Shown: piece by piece, positions 52,314-60,775 of the stretch
How the letters are laid out: the number at the start of each line of letters is the position of its first letter
Numbering within the stretch: the first letter of the stretch is position 1
Source of the DNA: Duganella sp. CF517
GTDB lineage: Bacteria > Pseudomonadota > Gammaproteobacteria > Burkholderiales > Burkholderiaceae_D
DNA: 64,000 nt
Assembly (NCBI RefSeq): GCF_900110275.1
Contig: NZ_FODC01000003.1
Location: forward strand, 992,001-1,056,000
Reading direction: 5' to 3'
The notes under the pieces: generated by a model
Seen by the model: only the letters and a program-made list of their open reading frames with translations
The model's database searches: none
What the model was told of the DNA's origin: nothing
Made by a program: the position numbers and the translations under genes

Positions 52314-53210
52314 TTAGCCGTCGGCCAGCGCCAGCAGCGTCTCGCGGAAGATCCCCACCAGCGGCCGCAGATTCACCCTGTGCCAAACCAGCCACAACGG
52401 CGTCCGATAGGCAAACCAGGGCAATTCCAGCAGCACCACTCCGGCCGGGGCCTGATGCCGCAAGCTCTGTTGGATCGCCGCCACCCCAAGACCGGCGGCC
52501 ACCAGCCCCAACGCCGTCAGCGGCTCGGTCGCCTCCATCTTGATGTTCGGCGTAAAGCCGGCCACCGCGCACGCCGCCACGAACTCATCCCTGCTCAGCA
52601 TGCTTTCCTTGTGCCGCACGGCGATCCACTCCAAGCCCGCCAGATCGGCCGGCGCCACCTGGGCCACCGCCGCCAGCGGATGACTCTCGGGCAGCGCCAG
52701 CAGCATCGGATCGTCCAGCACCCTGGCGCACAGCAAATCCGGATCGTCGGCCAGCGGCGGCTCCACCAGCAGCGCGATGTCCAGACTACGCTGGCGCAAC
52801 CCCTCCAATTGCTCCGCCGAATGCATGTTGTACAGCGCGATATGCAACTGCGGGCGCGACGCCCGCAGCACCCGCAAACCGTTGGGCAGCACACCCGAAT
52901 GCATGGCATGCTCGATATAGCCGATGCACAGGCCGCCCTCATCGCCTCGCCCCAGCCGTTGCGCCAGCGATTCCAGCCGCTTGGCGTGTGTCAACAGCGA
53001 GCGCGCCTCGTCGAGAAACACACGGCCGTCGCGCGTCAGCCGGATGCGCTGCTGGCTGCGCTCGAACAGCATCAAACCCAGTCGTTCTTCGAGCTGGGCG
53101 ATCTGCCGGCTCAACGGCGATTGCGAGATATGCAGCTTTTCCGCCGCGCGGCCGACGTGCTCCTCCTCGGCGACGACAACAAAGTATTGCAACTGGCGCA
53201 GATCGAGCAT
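52314..53210 (-). CDS. LysR-family transcriptional regulator
   Basis: A 298-residue regulator starting at MLDLRQLQYFVVVAEEEHVG, with winged helix about 1-60 (GRAAEKLHISQSPLSRQIAQ) and a substrate domain about 88-290. ATG 53210 has GAGG six bases upstream; an ORF start ten codons earlier is less typical of the family. It is divergent from the aldo/keto reductase at 53310, with a palindrome on that gene's -35 region, so it most likely controls it. The effector is unknown. Confidence 0.88.
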   Translation of the reverse strand: MLDLRQLQYFVVVAEEEHVGRAAEKLHISQSPLSRQIAQLEERLGLMLFERSQQRIRLTRDGRVFLDEARSLLTHAKRLESLAQRLGRGDEGGLCIGYIEHAMHSGVLPNGLRVLRASRPQLHIALYNMHSAEQLEGLRQRSLDIALLVEPPLADDPDLLCARVLDDPMLLALPESHPLAAVAQVAPADLAGLEWIAVRHKESMLSRDEFVAACAVAGFTPNIKMEATEPLTALGLVAAGLGVAAIQQSLRHQAPAGVVLLELPWFAYRTPLWLVWHRVNLRPLVGIFRETLLALADG

Positions 53211-53244
53211 ATCAGACCTCAAAGGACTCAAGAGAGACAAATCA

Positions 53245-53278
53245 TGTCTTAGACAGCATCAACCCGTCAACCTATACT
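53245..53278 (+). promoter_or_regulatory. Promoter of aldo/keto reductase with overlapping palindrome
   Basis: TAGACA (53250-53255), a 17-base spacer and TATACT (53273-53278) form a good sigma-70 promoter. The perfect palindrome TGTCT-T-AGACA (53245-53255) covers the -35 box and is a likely site for the divergent LysR regulator. Confidence 0.65.
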
Positions 53279-53309
53279 TGGTTCCACATTCACCAACAGG
53301 AGTTTTTTT

Positions 53310-54317
53310 ATGTCCATCAAAGACCTGCTGCAAGGCAAGCTCGGCTTTGGCACCGCACCGCTGGGCAACATGTTCCGCAACATCCCCGAAGAAGAAGCGC
53401 TGGCGACGGTTGATGCCGCCTGGGACCAGGGCGTGCGCTACTTCGACGCCGCCCCGCTGTACGGCGCCGGCCTGGCGGAAATCCGCCTCGGCAACGCGCT
53501 GGCCAAGCGCAACCGCGACGACTACGTGCTGAGCACCAAGGTCGGCCGCGTGATCCTCGACGAGCTGGAAGACCCGTCGCAGCGCGAGATGGGCGAAAAA
53601 GGCGGACTGTTCGAATTCGGCCGCCGCAACAAGATCGTCAACGACTATTCCGCCGACGCCACGCTGCGCTCGATCGAAGACAGCCTCAAGCGCCTGAAGA
53701 CCGACCGGCTCGACATCGTCTACGTGCACGACGCGGCGCAGGACTTCTATGGCGACGGCTGGCTGGCCCAGTTCGAGATCGCCCGCACCGGCGCCTTCCG
53801 CGTGCTGGCGCGCTTGCAGGACGAAGGCGTGATCAAGGGCTGGGGTCTGGGCGTCAACCGGGTCGAACCGATCGAACTGGCGATGGAATTGGACGAGGCG
53901 CGGCCGACGGTCTCGCTGCTGGCGGGCCGCTACACCCTGCTCGACCACGAGCGCGCGTTGCAGCGCCTGATGCCGCAGGCGGCGAAGCAGCAGGTCGACA
54001 TCGTCGTTGGCGGTCCCTACAGCTCGGGGATTCTAGCCGGCGGCACGCACTTCGAGTATCAAAAGGCGCCGCCGGAAATCCTCGCCAAGGTCGAGCGGCT
54101 GAAGGCGGTCGCGCAGCGGCACGGCGTCAGCGTCAAATCGGCGGCGCTGCAATTCTCGCTGGCGAATCCGGCGGTGGCCGCCGTGATCCCGGGCGCCAGC
54201 CGTCCCGAACGCATCGCCGAGGACCAGGCGGCGCTGGCCGAAGTGATTCCGGCGGCCTTCTGGCACGAGCTGCGCGAGCAAAAGCTGGTGGCCTGGGATG
54301 CGCCGTTGCCGGTCTAA
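53310..54317 (+). CDS. Aldo/keto reductase (aldose 1-dehydrogenase-like)
   Basis: A 335-residue enzyme. Tetrad: Asp and Tyr in RYFDAAPLYGAGLAE, Lys in VLSTKVGR, His in DIVYVHDAA. AAVIPGASRPERI is the cofactor phosphate-binding block. The wide LFEFGRRNKIVNDYSADATL insert after the first strands is common in L-fucose / D-threo-aldose 1-dehydrogenases and pyridoxal 4-dehydrogenases. It likely oxidises a sugar or reduces a small aldehyde. ACAGGAG precedes the ATG. It is controlled by the divergent LysR through the palindrome at 53245. Confidence 0.87.
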   Translation: MSIKDLLQGKLGFGTAPLGNMFRNIPEEEALATVDAAWDQGVRYFDAAPLYGAGLAEIRLGNALAKRNRDDYVLSTKVGRVILDELEDPSQREMGEKGGLFEFGRRNKIVNDYSADATLRSIEDSLKRLKTDRLDIVYVHDAAQDFYGDGWLAQFEIARTGAFRVLARLQDEGVIKGWGLGVNRVEPIELAMELDEARPTVSLLAGRYTLLDHERALQRLMPQAAKQQVDIVVGGPYSSGILAGGTHFEYQKAPPEILAKVERLKAVAQRHGVSVKSAALQFSLANPAVAAVIPGASRPERIAEDQAALAEVIPAAFWHELREQKLVAWDAPLPV

Positions 54318-54368
54318 ACCACCTTGGTAGCGACGTCTTCCCAGATGTCCTAGATCTGCAAACACGGA

Positions 54369-54401
54369 CTCCGCATCCGCAAGGCTTGAGGATGCGGAGT
54401 A
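54369..54401. terminator. Perfect 11-bp hairpin after the aldo/keto reductase gene
   Basis: ACTCCGCATCC pairs with GGATGCGGAGT across an 11-base loop, 52 bases past the stop. No U-run follows, so it is an imperfect terminator or a transcript-stabilising stem. Confidence 0.5.
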
Positions 54402-54497
54402 GCGTTGCGCCTACTTGCGCAGCGGTACTTCGCTGACACCATGGTGTACTAACCGGGGTTAACATTGTCTATCAACCTCACTTTTCCGGAGACGACA

Positions 54498-54788
54498 ATG
54501 AGCAATGGCAATCACGACCAATCCGTAGGCGGCCAGGGCGCCACCGACGGCCTGAGCGGCACCAAACATTCGGGCACCGAAGGCGCCGACAGCGGTCAGG
54601 GCGTCAACAAGGGCGGCCAAGCGGACCAGCATGGTCACGGCGGCCAGCACTCCGACGACTCAGAAGGCATCGGCGGCGAACATGAAGGCGGCCTGCACGA
54701 TGTCGGCCTGGTACAGCGCGGCGGGGCCAGCGGCATCGGCGGCAACGCCACTACGGAAGACGACCAAAAGAGTCAGCCGACTCCATAA
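54498..54788 (+). CDS. Small Gly/His/Asp-rich disordered protein
   Basis: A 96-residue, strongly hydrophilic protein with almost no large hydrophobic residues. Gly, His, Asp, Gln and Ser dominate (HDQSVGGQGATDG, QADQHGHGGQHSDD, GGEHEGG). GGAGACGACA lies just upstream of the ATG, a good ribosome site, which supports it being real; an upstream non-ATG start is rejected. No signal peptide. Such sequences recall stress-induced hydrophilins and metal-chelating tails, but no family is recognised. It stands alone between an aldo/keto reductase and a convergent AraC gene. Confidence 0.6.
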   Translation: MSNGNHDQSVGGQGATDGLSGTKHSGTEGADSGQGVNKGGQADQHGHGGQHSDDSEGIGGEHEGGLHDVGLVQRGGASGIGGNATTEDDQKSQPTP

Positions 54789-54843
54789 GGTTGCGCTTTG
54801 TTTGGCTCGCGGCGGAATGCAGGCGGTCCGACAGCCATGATCC

Positions 54844-55839
54844 TCACAGCCTTTCCCGGTCGCCACCCGGCGGCCTGCCGATGACGCGCTTAAAAGCACG
54901 ACTGAACGCGGCTTGGGAGGTATAGCCTAGGCGCCGCGCGACGGCGTCGATCGACACCTTTTCATGGGTGAGCAATTGTCTCGCAAGGCGCATCCGCAAC
55001 TCCGTGGCATACCGCAGGGGCGGCACCCCGATGGTGGTTTGAAAGCGTCGTGCGAAGACAGAACGGGAGACGTGAGACTCCGCAGCCAACTGTGCCACAG
55101 TCCATTCCCGTCCCGGCTGGCGGTGCAGCGCCAATATGGCAAGCGCGAGGCGCGGATCGCGCAATGCTGCAAGCAGACCGGACGCGTTTTCACACCCGCA
55201 TTCAATCCAGCCGCGCACGATCATTGCTGCCGCCACCTCCGCCAGTCGGGCCAAAATGCCTGCGAAGCCAATACGACCGGCGCAGATTTCGCGCTTCATT
55301 GAATCGAGCACCGGCAATAAGCCAGGGTAAGCTTGCGCTTGCGTGTCGGCTAGCATGACGGCGGGCATCAACTTGCCGACCCCTTGCATGCCGCCGAGAT
55401 CGAATTCCATGCAGCCGTAAAAAATAACCGCGCTGGGCACGGAGGCGGTACTGGGACATGTGTCTACGCCGCTAACGGATTCGCCCAGGGGCGCGGCATC
55501 AAACTGGTCGATGCCCTGGAATGCCACACCGTCGGCCGACAGCAGTTGGTGCCTCCTACCGTGCGGCATGAACGCCGCGTTACCGGCGGACAGCTCATGC
55601 AACTCACCATCGTCGGTGCATATGTAGGCAGTGCCAAAAGCCACGAAGTGGAAGTAGGCGTGGTTCGGCATGTCTTCAAAACCTATGCCGAAATCCGGAC
55701 CGGTCTGAATGCGGCGGTACTGGACTCCACGCAGGCGCATACCCATCAACAATTCACTGACGAGACTAGAGGACAGCGAAACTTGGTTCTTCTTGGTCAT
55801 TTTAGGCGTTTCGATCAAAACATCGAGACTTGTCATCAT
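54844..55839 (-). CDS. AraC-family regulator with cupin sensor
   Basis: A 331-residue regulator. N-terminal cupin_6-type domain about 30-200 (YFHFVAFGTAYI, AAFMPHGRRHQLL). C-terminal two-helix-turn-helix AraC domain about 230-325 (WTVAQLAAESHVSRSVFARR, VSIDAVARRLGYTSQAAFSR). It is divergent from an MFS exporter with only 58 bases between start codons, an arrangement typical of a regulator and its target efflux gene. The start could be M1 or M2. Codon use is less GC-rich than in flanking genes. Confidence 0.88.
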   Translation of the reverse strand: MMTSLDVLIETPKMTKKNQVSLSSSLVSELLMGMRLRGVQYRRIQTGPDFGIGFEDMPNHAYFHFVAFGTAYICTDDGELHELSAGNAAFMPHGRRHQLLSADGVAFQGIDQFDAAPLGESVSGVDTCPSTASVPSAVIFYGCMEFDLGGMQGVGKLMPAVMLADTQAQAYPGLLPVLDSMKREICAGRIGFAGILARLAEVAAAMIVRGWIECGCENASGLLAALRDPRLALAILALHRQPGREWTVAQLAAESHVSRSVFARRFQTTIGVPPLRYATELRMRLARQLLTHEKVSIDAVARRLGYTSQAAFSRAFKRVIGRPPGGDRERL

Positions 55840-55897
55840 AGATCATCCTGGTCTTTAGCTCTAGAGTTTCGATTCTGATCGTTTTAGGGATTTAAAG

Positions 55898-57148
55898 ATG
55901 AACACTGATGTTTTGGAAAACGGGCGATCGCCCAACGCGAGCGACGCATCTGGCGTGGAGCCAGCGGCGGCGGCATGGATGGCGGTATTCTCACTGGCAA
56001 TGGGAGTTTTCGGCCTGCTGACGGCGGAGTACCTGCCAGCCAGCCTGTTGACCCCGATGGCCATCGATCTCGGTGTGTCGGAGGCGCTAGCTGGTCAGGC
56101 GGTCACGGTGACGGCCGTCGTGGCCATGTTCGCCGGGCTGTCAGTGCCGCGCCTGACGCGTAACTTTGACCGACGTGTCGTCTTGCTGGCTTTCACCGTG
56201 CTGATGATCGCGTCGAACCTGTTGGTGGCGTTATCGTCGAGCCTGACAGTTTTGTTAGTGATGCGCATTCTGCTGGGCGTCGCGTTGGGCGGCTTTTGGA
56301 GCATGGCGGCGGCCGTGGCGATGCGGCTGGTGCCAGCGAAGTTGGTGCCGCGAGCGCTATCCATTATCTTCAGCGGTATCGCCATCGGGACGGTCGTTTC
56401 CGTACCGCTGGGCAGCTACTTAGGGGGCATATATGGCTGGCGCAGTGCGTTTATGGCAGCCGCGGGTGTCGGGGGGCTGACACTGCTGTTTCAATTGTTC
56501 ACACTGCCCCGCATGGCACCGCGCGCGATGATGCGCACCGCCTCGGTCGTGGGACTGCTGCGTCGCCCGGGGATCGGGATCGGGATGTTGGGCTGTGTAC
56601 TTGCCCATACGGGGCAATATGCGTTGTTCACCTATATTCGCCCCGCTCTTGAAAGCGTTGCTCATATTGATGTCAACGGTTTGTCGCTGATGCTGTTGGG
56701 TTTTGGTGTCGCCAACTTCATTGGCACGCTGCTGGCCGGCTGGCTGATGGAGCGCAGCTTGCATGCTACTTTAGTGATCATGCCCGCGCTGGTGGGCTTG
56801 ACGGCATTCGGCATGATTTTATTGCCAGTCCAAGGCATCGGCCTGATGCTCTTGGTGGCTCTCTGGGGCTTGGCATTCGGCGGCGTACCTGTCGCCTGGT
56901 CCAACTGGGTCGCCCGCGCGGTGCCAGATCAGGCGGAAACGGCTGGCGGCATGGTCGTCGCTGCGGTGCAATCTTCTATCGCCGCCGGCGCGGCATTGGG
57001 AGGCATAATGTTCGGGCTTGGAGGCGTCACAGGCGTTTTCGTTATCGCTGGCGTTGTGATGCTGTTCGCTGCTCTTGTCATCGCTTTAAAGGTTCGAGTC
57101 GAACTGCCACAGGAGGGTGCGAAGGGTGCCCGGGTGCTGCACATTTGA
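55898..57148 (+). CDS. MFS exporter, NepI-like
   Basis: A 416-residue, 12-helix major-facilitator protein of the DHA1 group. By memory comparison it resembles E. coli NepI (purine ribonucleoside exporter): SLLTPMAIDLGVSEALAGQ, VTVTAVVAMFAGL, LGVALGGFWSMAAAVAMRLV, YALFTYIRP and VPVAWSNWVARAV align well. It probably exports nucleosides or a drug-like compound. It shares a short divergent promoter with the AraC regulator. Both genes use more A/T-ending codons than the rest of the window, hinting at separate acquisition. Confidence 0.87.
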   Translation: MNTDVLENGRSPNASDASGVEPAAAAWMAVFSLAMGVFGLLTAEYLPASLLTPMAIDLGVSEALAGQAVTVTAVVAMFAGLSVPRLTRNFDRRVVLLAFTVLMIASNLLVALSSSLTVLLVMRILLGVALGGFWSMAAAVAMRLVPAKLVPRALSIIFSGIAIGTVVSVPLGSYLGGIYGWRSAFMAAAGVGGLTLLFQLFTLPRMAPRAMMRTASVVGLLRRPGIGIGMLGCVLAHTGQYALFTYIRPALESVAHIDVNGLSLMLLGFGVANFIGTLLAGWLMERSLHATLVIMPALVGLTAFGMILLPVQGIGLMLLVALWGLAFGGVPVAWSNWVARAVPDQAETAGGMVVAAVQSSIAAGAALGGIMFGLGGVTGVFVIAGVVMLFAALVIALKVRVELPQEGAKGARVLHI

Positions 57149-57293
57149 TGGCGCCCGTTGCTCGCGCTCGATCTGGTCAGGCGTTCCCAGCCGCGCGATG
57201 ATCAACAACGAAAAATCCGGCCGGCGGCAGCGATACGGTCGGGGCCGTGTCGCAATGACAGACTTGACCCCGGGGTGTGGACTCGGAAGGTGG

Positions 57294-59804
57294 CTACGGT
57301 TTGCTGCGCAGCTCGACCTTGGCGCTGGCTAGCCCGTCGCTGGTGGCGGTGACGACGATCTTGCCGCCCTGCCCGGCCTTAGCACGCACGATCGCCAACG
57401 CCAGGCCGTTGAACGCGGGCCGCTCCGGCGATTGGAACGATACATGGCTGGTGGCGTCGCCATTGTCGGTGGCGACCAGCTCGGCCGGGCCGGTGACGGT
57501 GAACTTCACTTTGTTGTGCGAGCGCGGCACCGCCAGCCCGTCCTTGTCGGCGATCGTCAAGGTGACGAACGACAGGTCCTTGCCGTCGGCGCTCAGCGCG
57601 TCGCGGTCGGCGGCCAATGTCAGCTTGGCCGCCGCGCCGGTGGTGCGCACCGTGTCCTCGGCCCACTGCTTGCCCTGCTTGTAGACCACCGCCTTCAATG
57701 TGCCGGGCTTGTACACCACGTCGTCCCAGCGCAGGCGGTAGTCGCGCGGGCCGCGCTTCTTGCGGCCCAGCGATTGGCCGTCGAGGAACAGCTCCGCTTC
57801 GTCGCCCGACGTGTACAAGTGCACCGGCGTGACCTGCCCCACCCGCTCCGGCCAGTTCCAGTGCGGCAGCAGATGCGCCATCGGCAGCTCCGGCCGCCAG
57901 CGCGCCTGGTACAGATAGAAACGGTCCTTCTTGAAACCGGCCAGGTCGACGATGCCGAAGTACGAGCTGCGCGACGGCATCTTGATTTTGCGAAGCTCGG
58001 CCAACTCCCTGGCGGCCTGCTGCTGCGCCGCCGGATCGGTGAAGTTGAAGACATTGGTGGCGTCGTCGTTGTACGGCGTCGGCTCGCCCAGGTAGTCGAA
58101 GCCGGTCCAGACGAACTCGCCGGCCACGAAGGGGTTGTTGTCGATCCCGGCGAATTCGACGTCCGGCGACCAGGCCCACGGCGGCGCCGTCAAGTCGTAG
58201 CTGCTGACCTGGAAGTTGAACGCGCCCTTGGTCTTGTCGTCGCTGACGGGGAAGAAGTATTCGCCGCGCGAGCTGACGGTGGACGAGGTTTCGCTGCCGT
58301 ACAGCGGCAGGTGCGGCGCGCTCTGGTGCAGACGGCCATACTCGGCCGGCTTGTAGTTGTAGCCGAACACGTCGATGGCGGTCTGGAAGCCGTCATAGCC
58401 GGAGTTGATCTTGTTGAAGCCGGCCGTGGTCGGACGCGACCGGTCCTCGCTGCGGACGATGTCGGCCAGGTGGACCGCAACCTTCCAGCCTTCCGGCTGC
58501 CCCTGCTCCATGATCTCGTTGCCGATGCTCCAGGCGATCACGCTCGGATGGTTGCGGTCGCGTTGGACCATCGCGCGCAAGTCTTTTTCGTGCCAGGCGT
58601 CGTACAAGGTGGCGTAGTCGTTCTTGGTCTTGGGGATGCGCCAGGCGTCGAACGCCTCGACGATGATCAGCATGCCCCTGCGGTCGGCCAGCTCGAGCAG
58701 CTCGGGCGCCGGCGGATTGTGCGTGGTGCGGATGGCGTTGACGCCCATTTCCTGCAAGATCTCGAACTGGCGCTCCAGCGCGCGCACGTTCAGCGCGGCG
58801 CCCAGCGCGCCCAAATCGTGGTGCTGACTGACGCCTTGCAGCATGACGCGCTCGCCGTTGAGCAGGAAGCCGCGCGCCGCGTCGAAGGCGATGGTGCGCA
58901 CGCCGAACGGCGTTTCGACCACGTCGACCACCTGGTCCTTGGCCGTGACGGTGGTGACGGCGACATAGCGCTTCGGCGCGCGCAGGCTCCACAGTTGCGG
59001 GCGCGCCAGTTGCAGCGACTGCGCCAGGATCGCCTGCTTGCCGGCCGCGATCTTGGCGGCGGCCGAGGCGGCGGTCTGCGCCAGCGCGGCGCCGGTGCGG
59101 CGGCCGGCCGCGTCCAGCGCGTAGACGGCGGTGCTGACCTTGGCCTCGGCGTCGCCGCCCTGGTTGTCCAGGGTCGCGCGGATCTCGACGGTGGCGGCGT
59201 CGGCGCTCACGGTCGGCGTCAGCACGAAGATGCCGTTGTTGGCCACGTGCAGCGGCGTCGTTTTGACCAGCCAGACGTTGCGGTAGATACCGCCGCCCGG
59301 ATACCAGCGCGACGACTCCTCCGGATTGTCGATGCGCACCGCCAGCACGTTTTGCGCGCCCGGCTTCAGATACGGCGTCAGCTCCAGCCGGAACGACGAG
59401 TAGCCGTAGGGCCAGCCGCCAACCTTCTGCCCGTTGAGGAACACGGTGGCGTGCGACATCGCGCCGTCGATATCGATGAACACCCGGCGCCCGGCGTCGC
59501 TGGCGGGCGCCGCGAAGTGCTTGCGGTACCACGCCACGCCCCACCACGGCAACTTGCCGGTCTCGCCCGCGTACTCCTGCTTGAACGGGCCTTCGATGCC
59601 GAAGTCGTGCGGCAGATCGAGCTTGCGCCAGCGGCTGTCGTCGAACGCCGCGTCGCCGCCGGCGCCCGGCGGCTCGCCCTTGATGAAGCGCCAGTCGGCA
59701 TTGAAGGAAATCCGCTCGCGCACGGCGCGTTCGTCCGCGTGGGCGGGGGCGTTCAGGCTGAAGGCGACGGCGGCGAGCATCAACAGGTAGCGTAAATATC
59801 TCAT
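57294..59804 (-). CDS. GH2 beta-galactosidase, secreted
   Basis: An 836-residue GH2 enzyme with signal peptide (MRYLRYLLMLAAVAFSLNAPAHA). Order: sugar-binding jelly roll (about 30-205, LDLPHDFGIEGPF, WYRKHF), immunoglobulin-like domain (about 205-315), TIM barrel (about 315-625) and C-terminal GH2-associated domains (DUF4982-like about 640-710, then an Ig-like domain to 836). Acid/base E430 in WSIGNEI; nucleophile E505 in YGSETSS. It hydrolyses terminal beta-galactosides (or beta-glucuronide/mannoside relatives) in the periplasm or outside. Monocistronic; no sugar transporter beside it. Confidence 0.9.
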   Translation of the reverse strand: MRYLRYLLMLAAVAFSLNAPAHADERAVRERISFNADWRFIKGEPPGAGGDAAFDDSRWRKLDLPHDFGIEGPFKQEYAGETGKLPWWGVAWYRKHFAAPASDAGRRVFIDIDGAMSHATVFLNGQKVGGWPYGYSSFRLELTPYLKPGAQNVLAVRIDNPEESSRWYPGGGIYRNVWLVKTTPLHVANNGIFVLTPTVSADAATVEIRATLDNQGGDAEAKVSTAVYALDAAGRRTGAALAQTAASAAAKIAAGKQAILAQSLQLARPQLWSLRAPKRYVAVTTVTAKDQVVDVVETPFGVRTIAFDAARGFLLNGERVMLQGVSQHHDLGALGAALNVRALERQFEILQEMGVNAIRTTHNPPAPELLELADRRGMLIIVEAFDAWRIPKTKNDYATLYDAWHEKDLRAMVQRDRNHPSVIAWSIGNEIMEQGQPEGWKVAVHLADIVRSEDRSRPTTAGFNKINSGYDGFQTAIDVFGYNYKPAEYGRLHQSAPHLPLYGSETSSTVSSRGEYFFPVSDDKTKGAFNFQVSSYDLTAPPWAWSPDVEFAGIDNNPFVAGEFVWTGFDYLGEPTPYNDDATNVFNFTDPAAQQQAARELAELRKIKMPSRSSYFGIVDLAGFKKDRFYLYQARWRPELPMAHLLPHWNWPERVGQVTPVHLYTSGDEAELFLDGQSLGRKKRGPRDYRLRWDDVVYKPGTLKAVVYKQGKQWAEDTVRTTGAAAKLTLAADRDALSADGKDLSFVTLTIADKDGLAVPRSHNKVKFTVTGPAELVATDNGDATSHVSFQSPERPAFNGLALAIVRAKAGQGGKIVVTATSDGLASAKVELRSKP

Positions 59805-59854
59805 AGGGTCCGTTTGAAGAGTCGATGGATAAAAGCGTGGTGCCGGGGTGAAAC

Positions 59855-60586
59855 TTATTTATTTAGCAGCGTCAGCGACAACTCCCAGTCCGCGCGCCAG
59901 GCATACAGAAAATCATGCGTGGCGAAAGCCTTTTTCAGGCGCGGAACAGGAACGCGGTATACCTCGTTCAAGCCCAGCGCCAGCGTCACGGGATTCCAAA
60001 GGGTGTTGTGCTTGTTCTTCTTGCCTTTGCCGCCGCTGCCTTTGACGCGGGCGCCATCGTCGCCGAAGATGCCGATGCCGTCGTCGAGCGACTGCGCCAG
60101 ATCGAGCCTGGCCAGGCCGTCGAAGGCGGCCAGTATCTCGTCGCGGCCGACGCCGTCCCGCGATTCCTTCACGCCCTCGGTCTTGACCGGTTGCGGTTCC
60201 GCCTCGCGCTTGAGCCGGGCGGCCAGTTGCTCCAGCTCCTTCTTCAGAAAGCGCAGCTCGTGCAGCGCACGCCGGAAACCGGGTGGCGGCAGCTTGGCGA
60301 CGATCTTGTAGGCATCCTTGGTGATGGTGATGAGCACGTCCTCGCTGCCGGCGGCCAGCCGCGCGGTATCGCCCTCGAAGAAGATCGGCGCCGCGTAGCC
60401 GCCGTTGGCGTCGCCGAACAGCTCGGGATAGGCGGCGTCGTAGTCGAGCCATACGTACGGCGTGACGCCACTCTCGATCAGGCGCGCCAAGGTCCAGGGC
60501 GCGTCGCCCACGCCCTGCTGGCCTAGCCACTCGCAGGCTTGTTCGGTGGTGGCACGGAAAGGTAATGTCGGACTGGTGGACGTCAT
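59855..60586 (-). CDS. Hypothetical cytosolic protein
   Basis: A 243-residue soluble protein of unknown function. The N-terminal third (ACEWLGQQGVGDAPWTLARL, VTPYVWLDYD) resembles a small winged or helical DNA-associated domain. The middle is a charged coiled region (RRALHELRFLKKELEQLAAR). The C-terminus has NTLWNPVTLALGLNEVYRVP and KKAFATHDFLYAWRADWELS. A Gly/Lys-rich stretch (VKGSGGKGKKNKHN) separates the last two parts. No signal peptide. It is divergent from fhuF with a 189-base intergenic region. Similar proteins occur in phage-related regions of beta-proteobacteria as far as I recall, but I see no phage genes here. Confidence 0.55.
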   Translation of the reverse strand: MTSTSPTLPFRATTEQACEWLGQQGVGDAPWTLARLIESGVTPYVWLDYDAAYPELFGDANGGYAAPIFFEGDTARLAAGSEDVLITITKDAYKIVAKLPPPGFRRALHELRFLKKELEQLAARLKREAEPQPVKTEGVKESRDGVGRDEILAAFDGLARLDLAQSLDDGIGIFGDDGARVKGSGGKGKKNKHNTLWNPVTLALGLNEVYRVPVPRLKKAFATHDFLYAWRADWELSLTLLNK

Positions 60587-60775
60587 CGGGTTGGCCTGGC
60601 GCCATCTTTGGCTTAATGGAAACTTTTGAATTATAGAGCAGCCAGAGAAACATTAATCGTTTTCCTTCCGCGGCGCCTAAACACCGGTGCTTTCCAAACG
60701 TCTAACGGACATGGATATTTTCGCCCCGGCCGCGCTGGCCGCCCCCTCGTCCGCGCCGCGCGGCGCCGGCTTGCC

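Noticed and set aside
54369..54401. Canonical terminator for the aldo/keto reductase
   Set aside because: The stem is perfect but no U-tract follows on either strand, so it is listed only as a hairpin with moderate confidence.
57432..59795. 787-codon open frame on the plus strand
   Set aside because: Antisense shadow of the GH2 beta-galactosidase; no recognisable domains.
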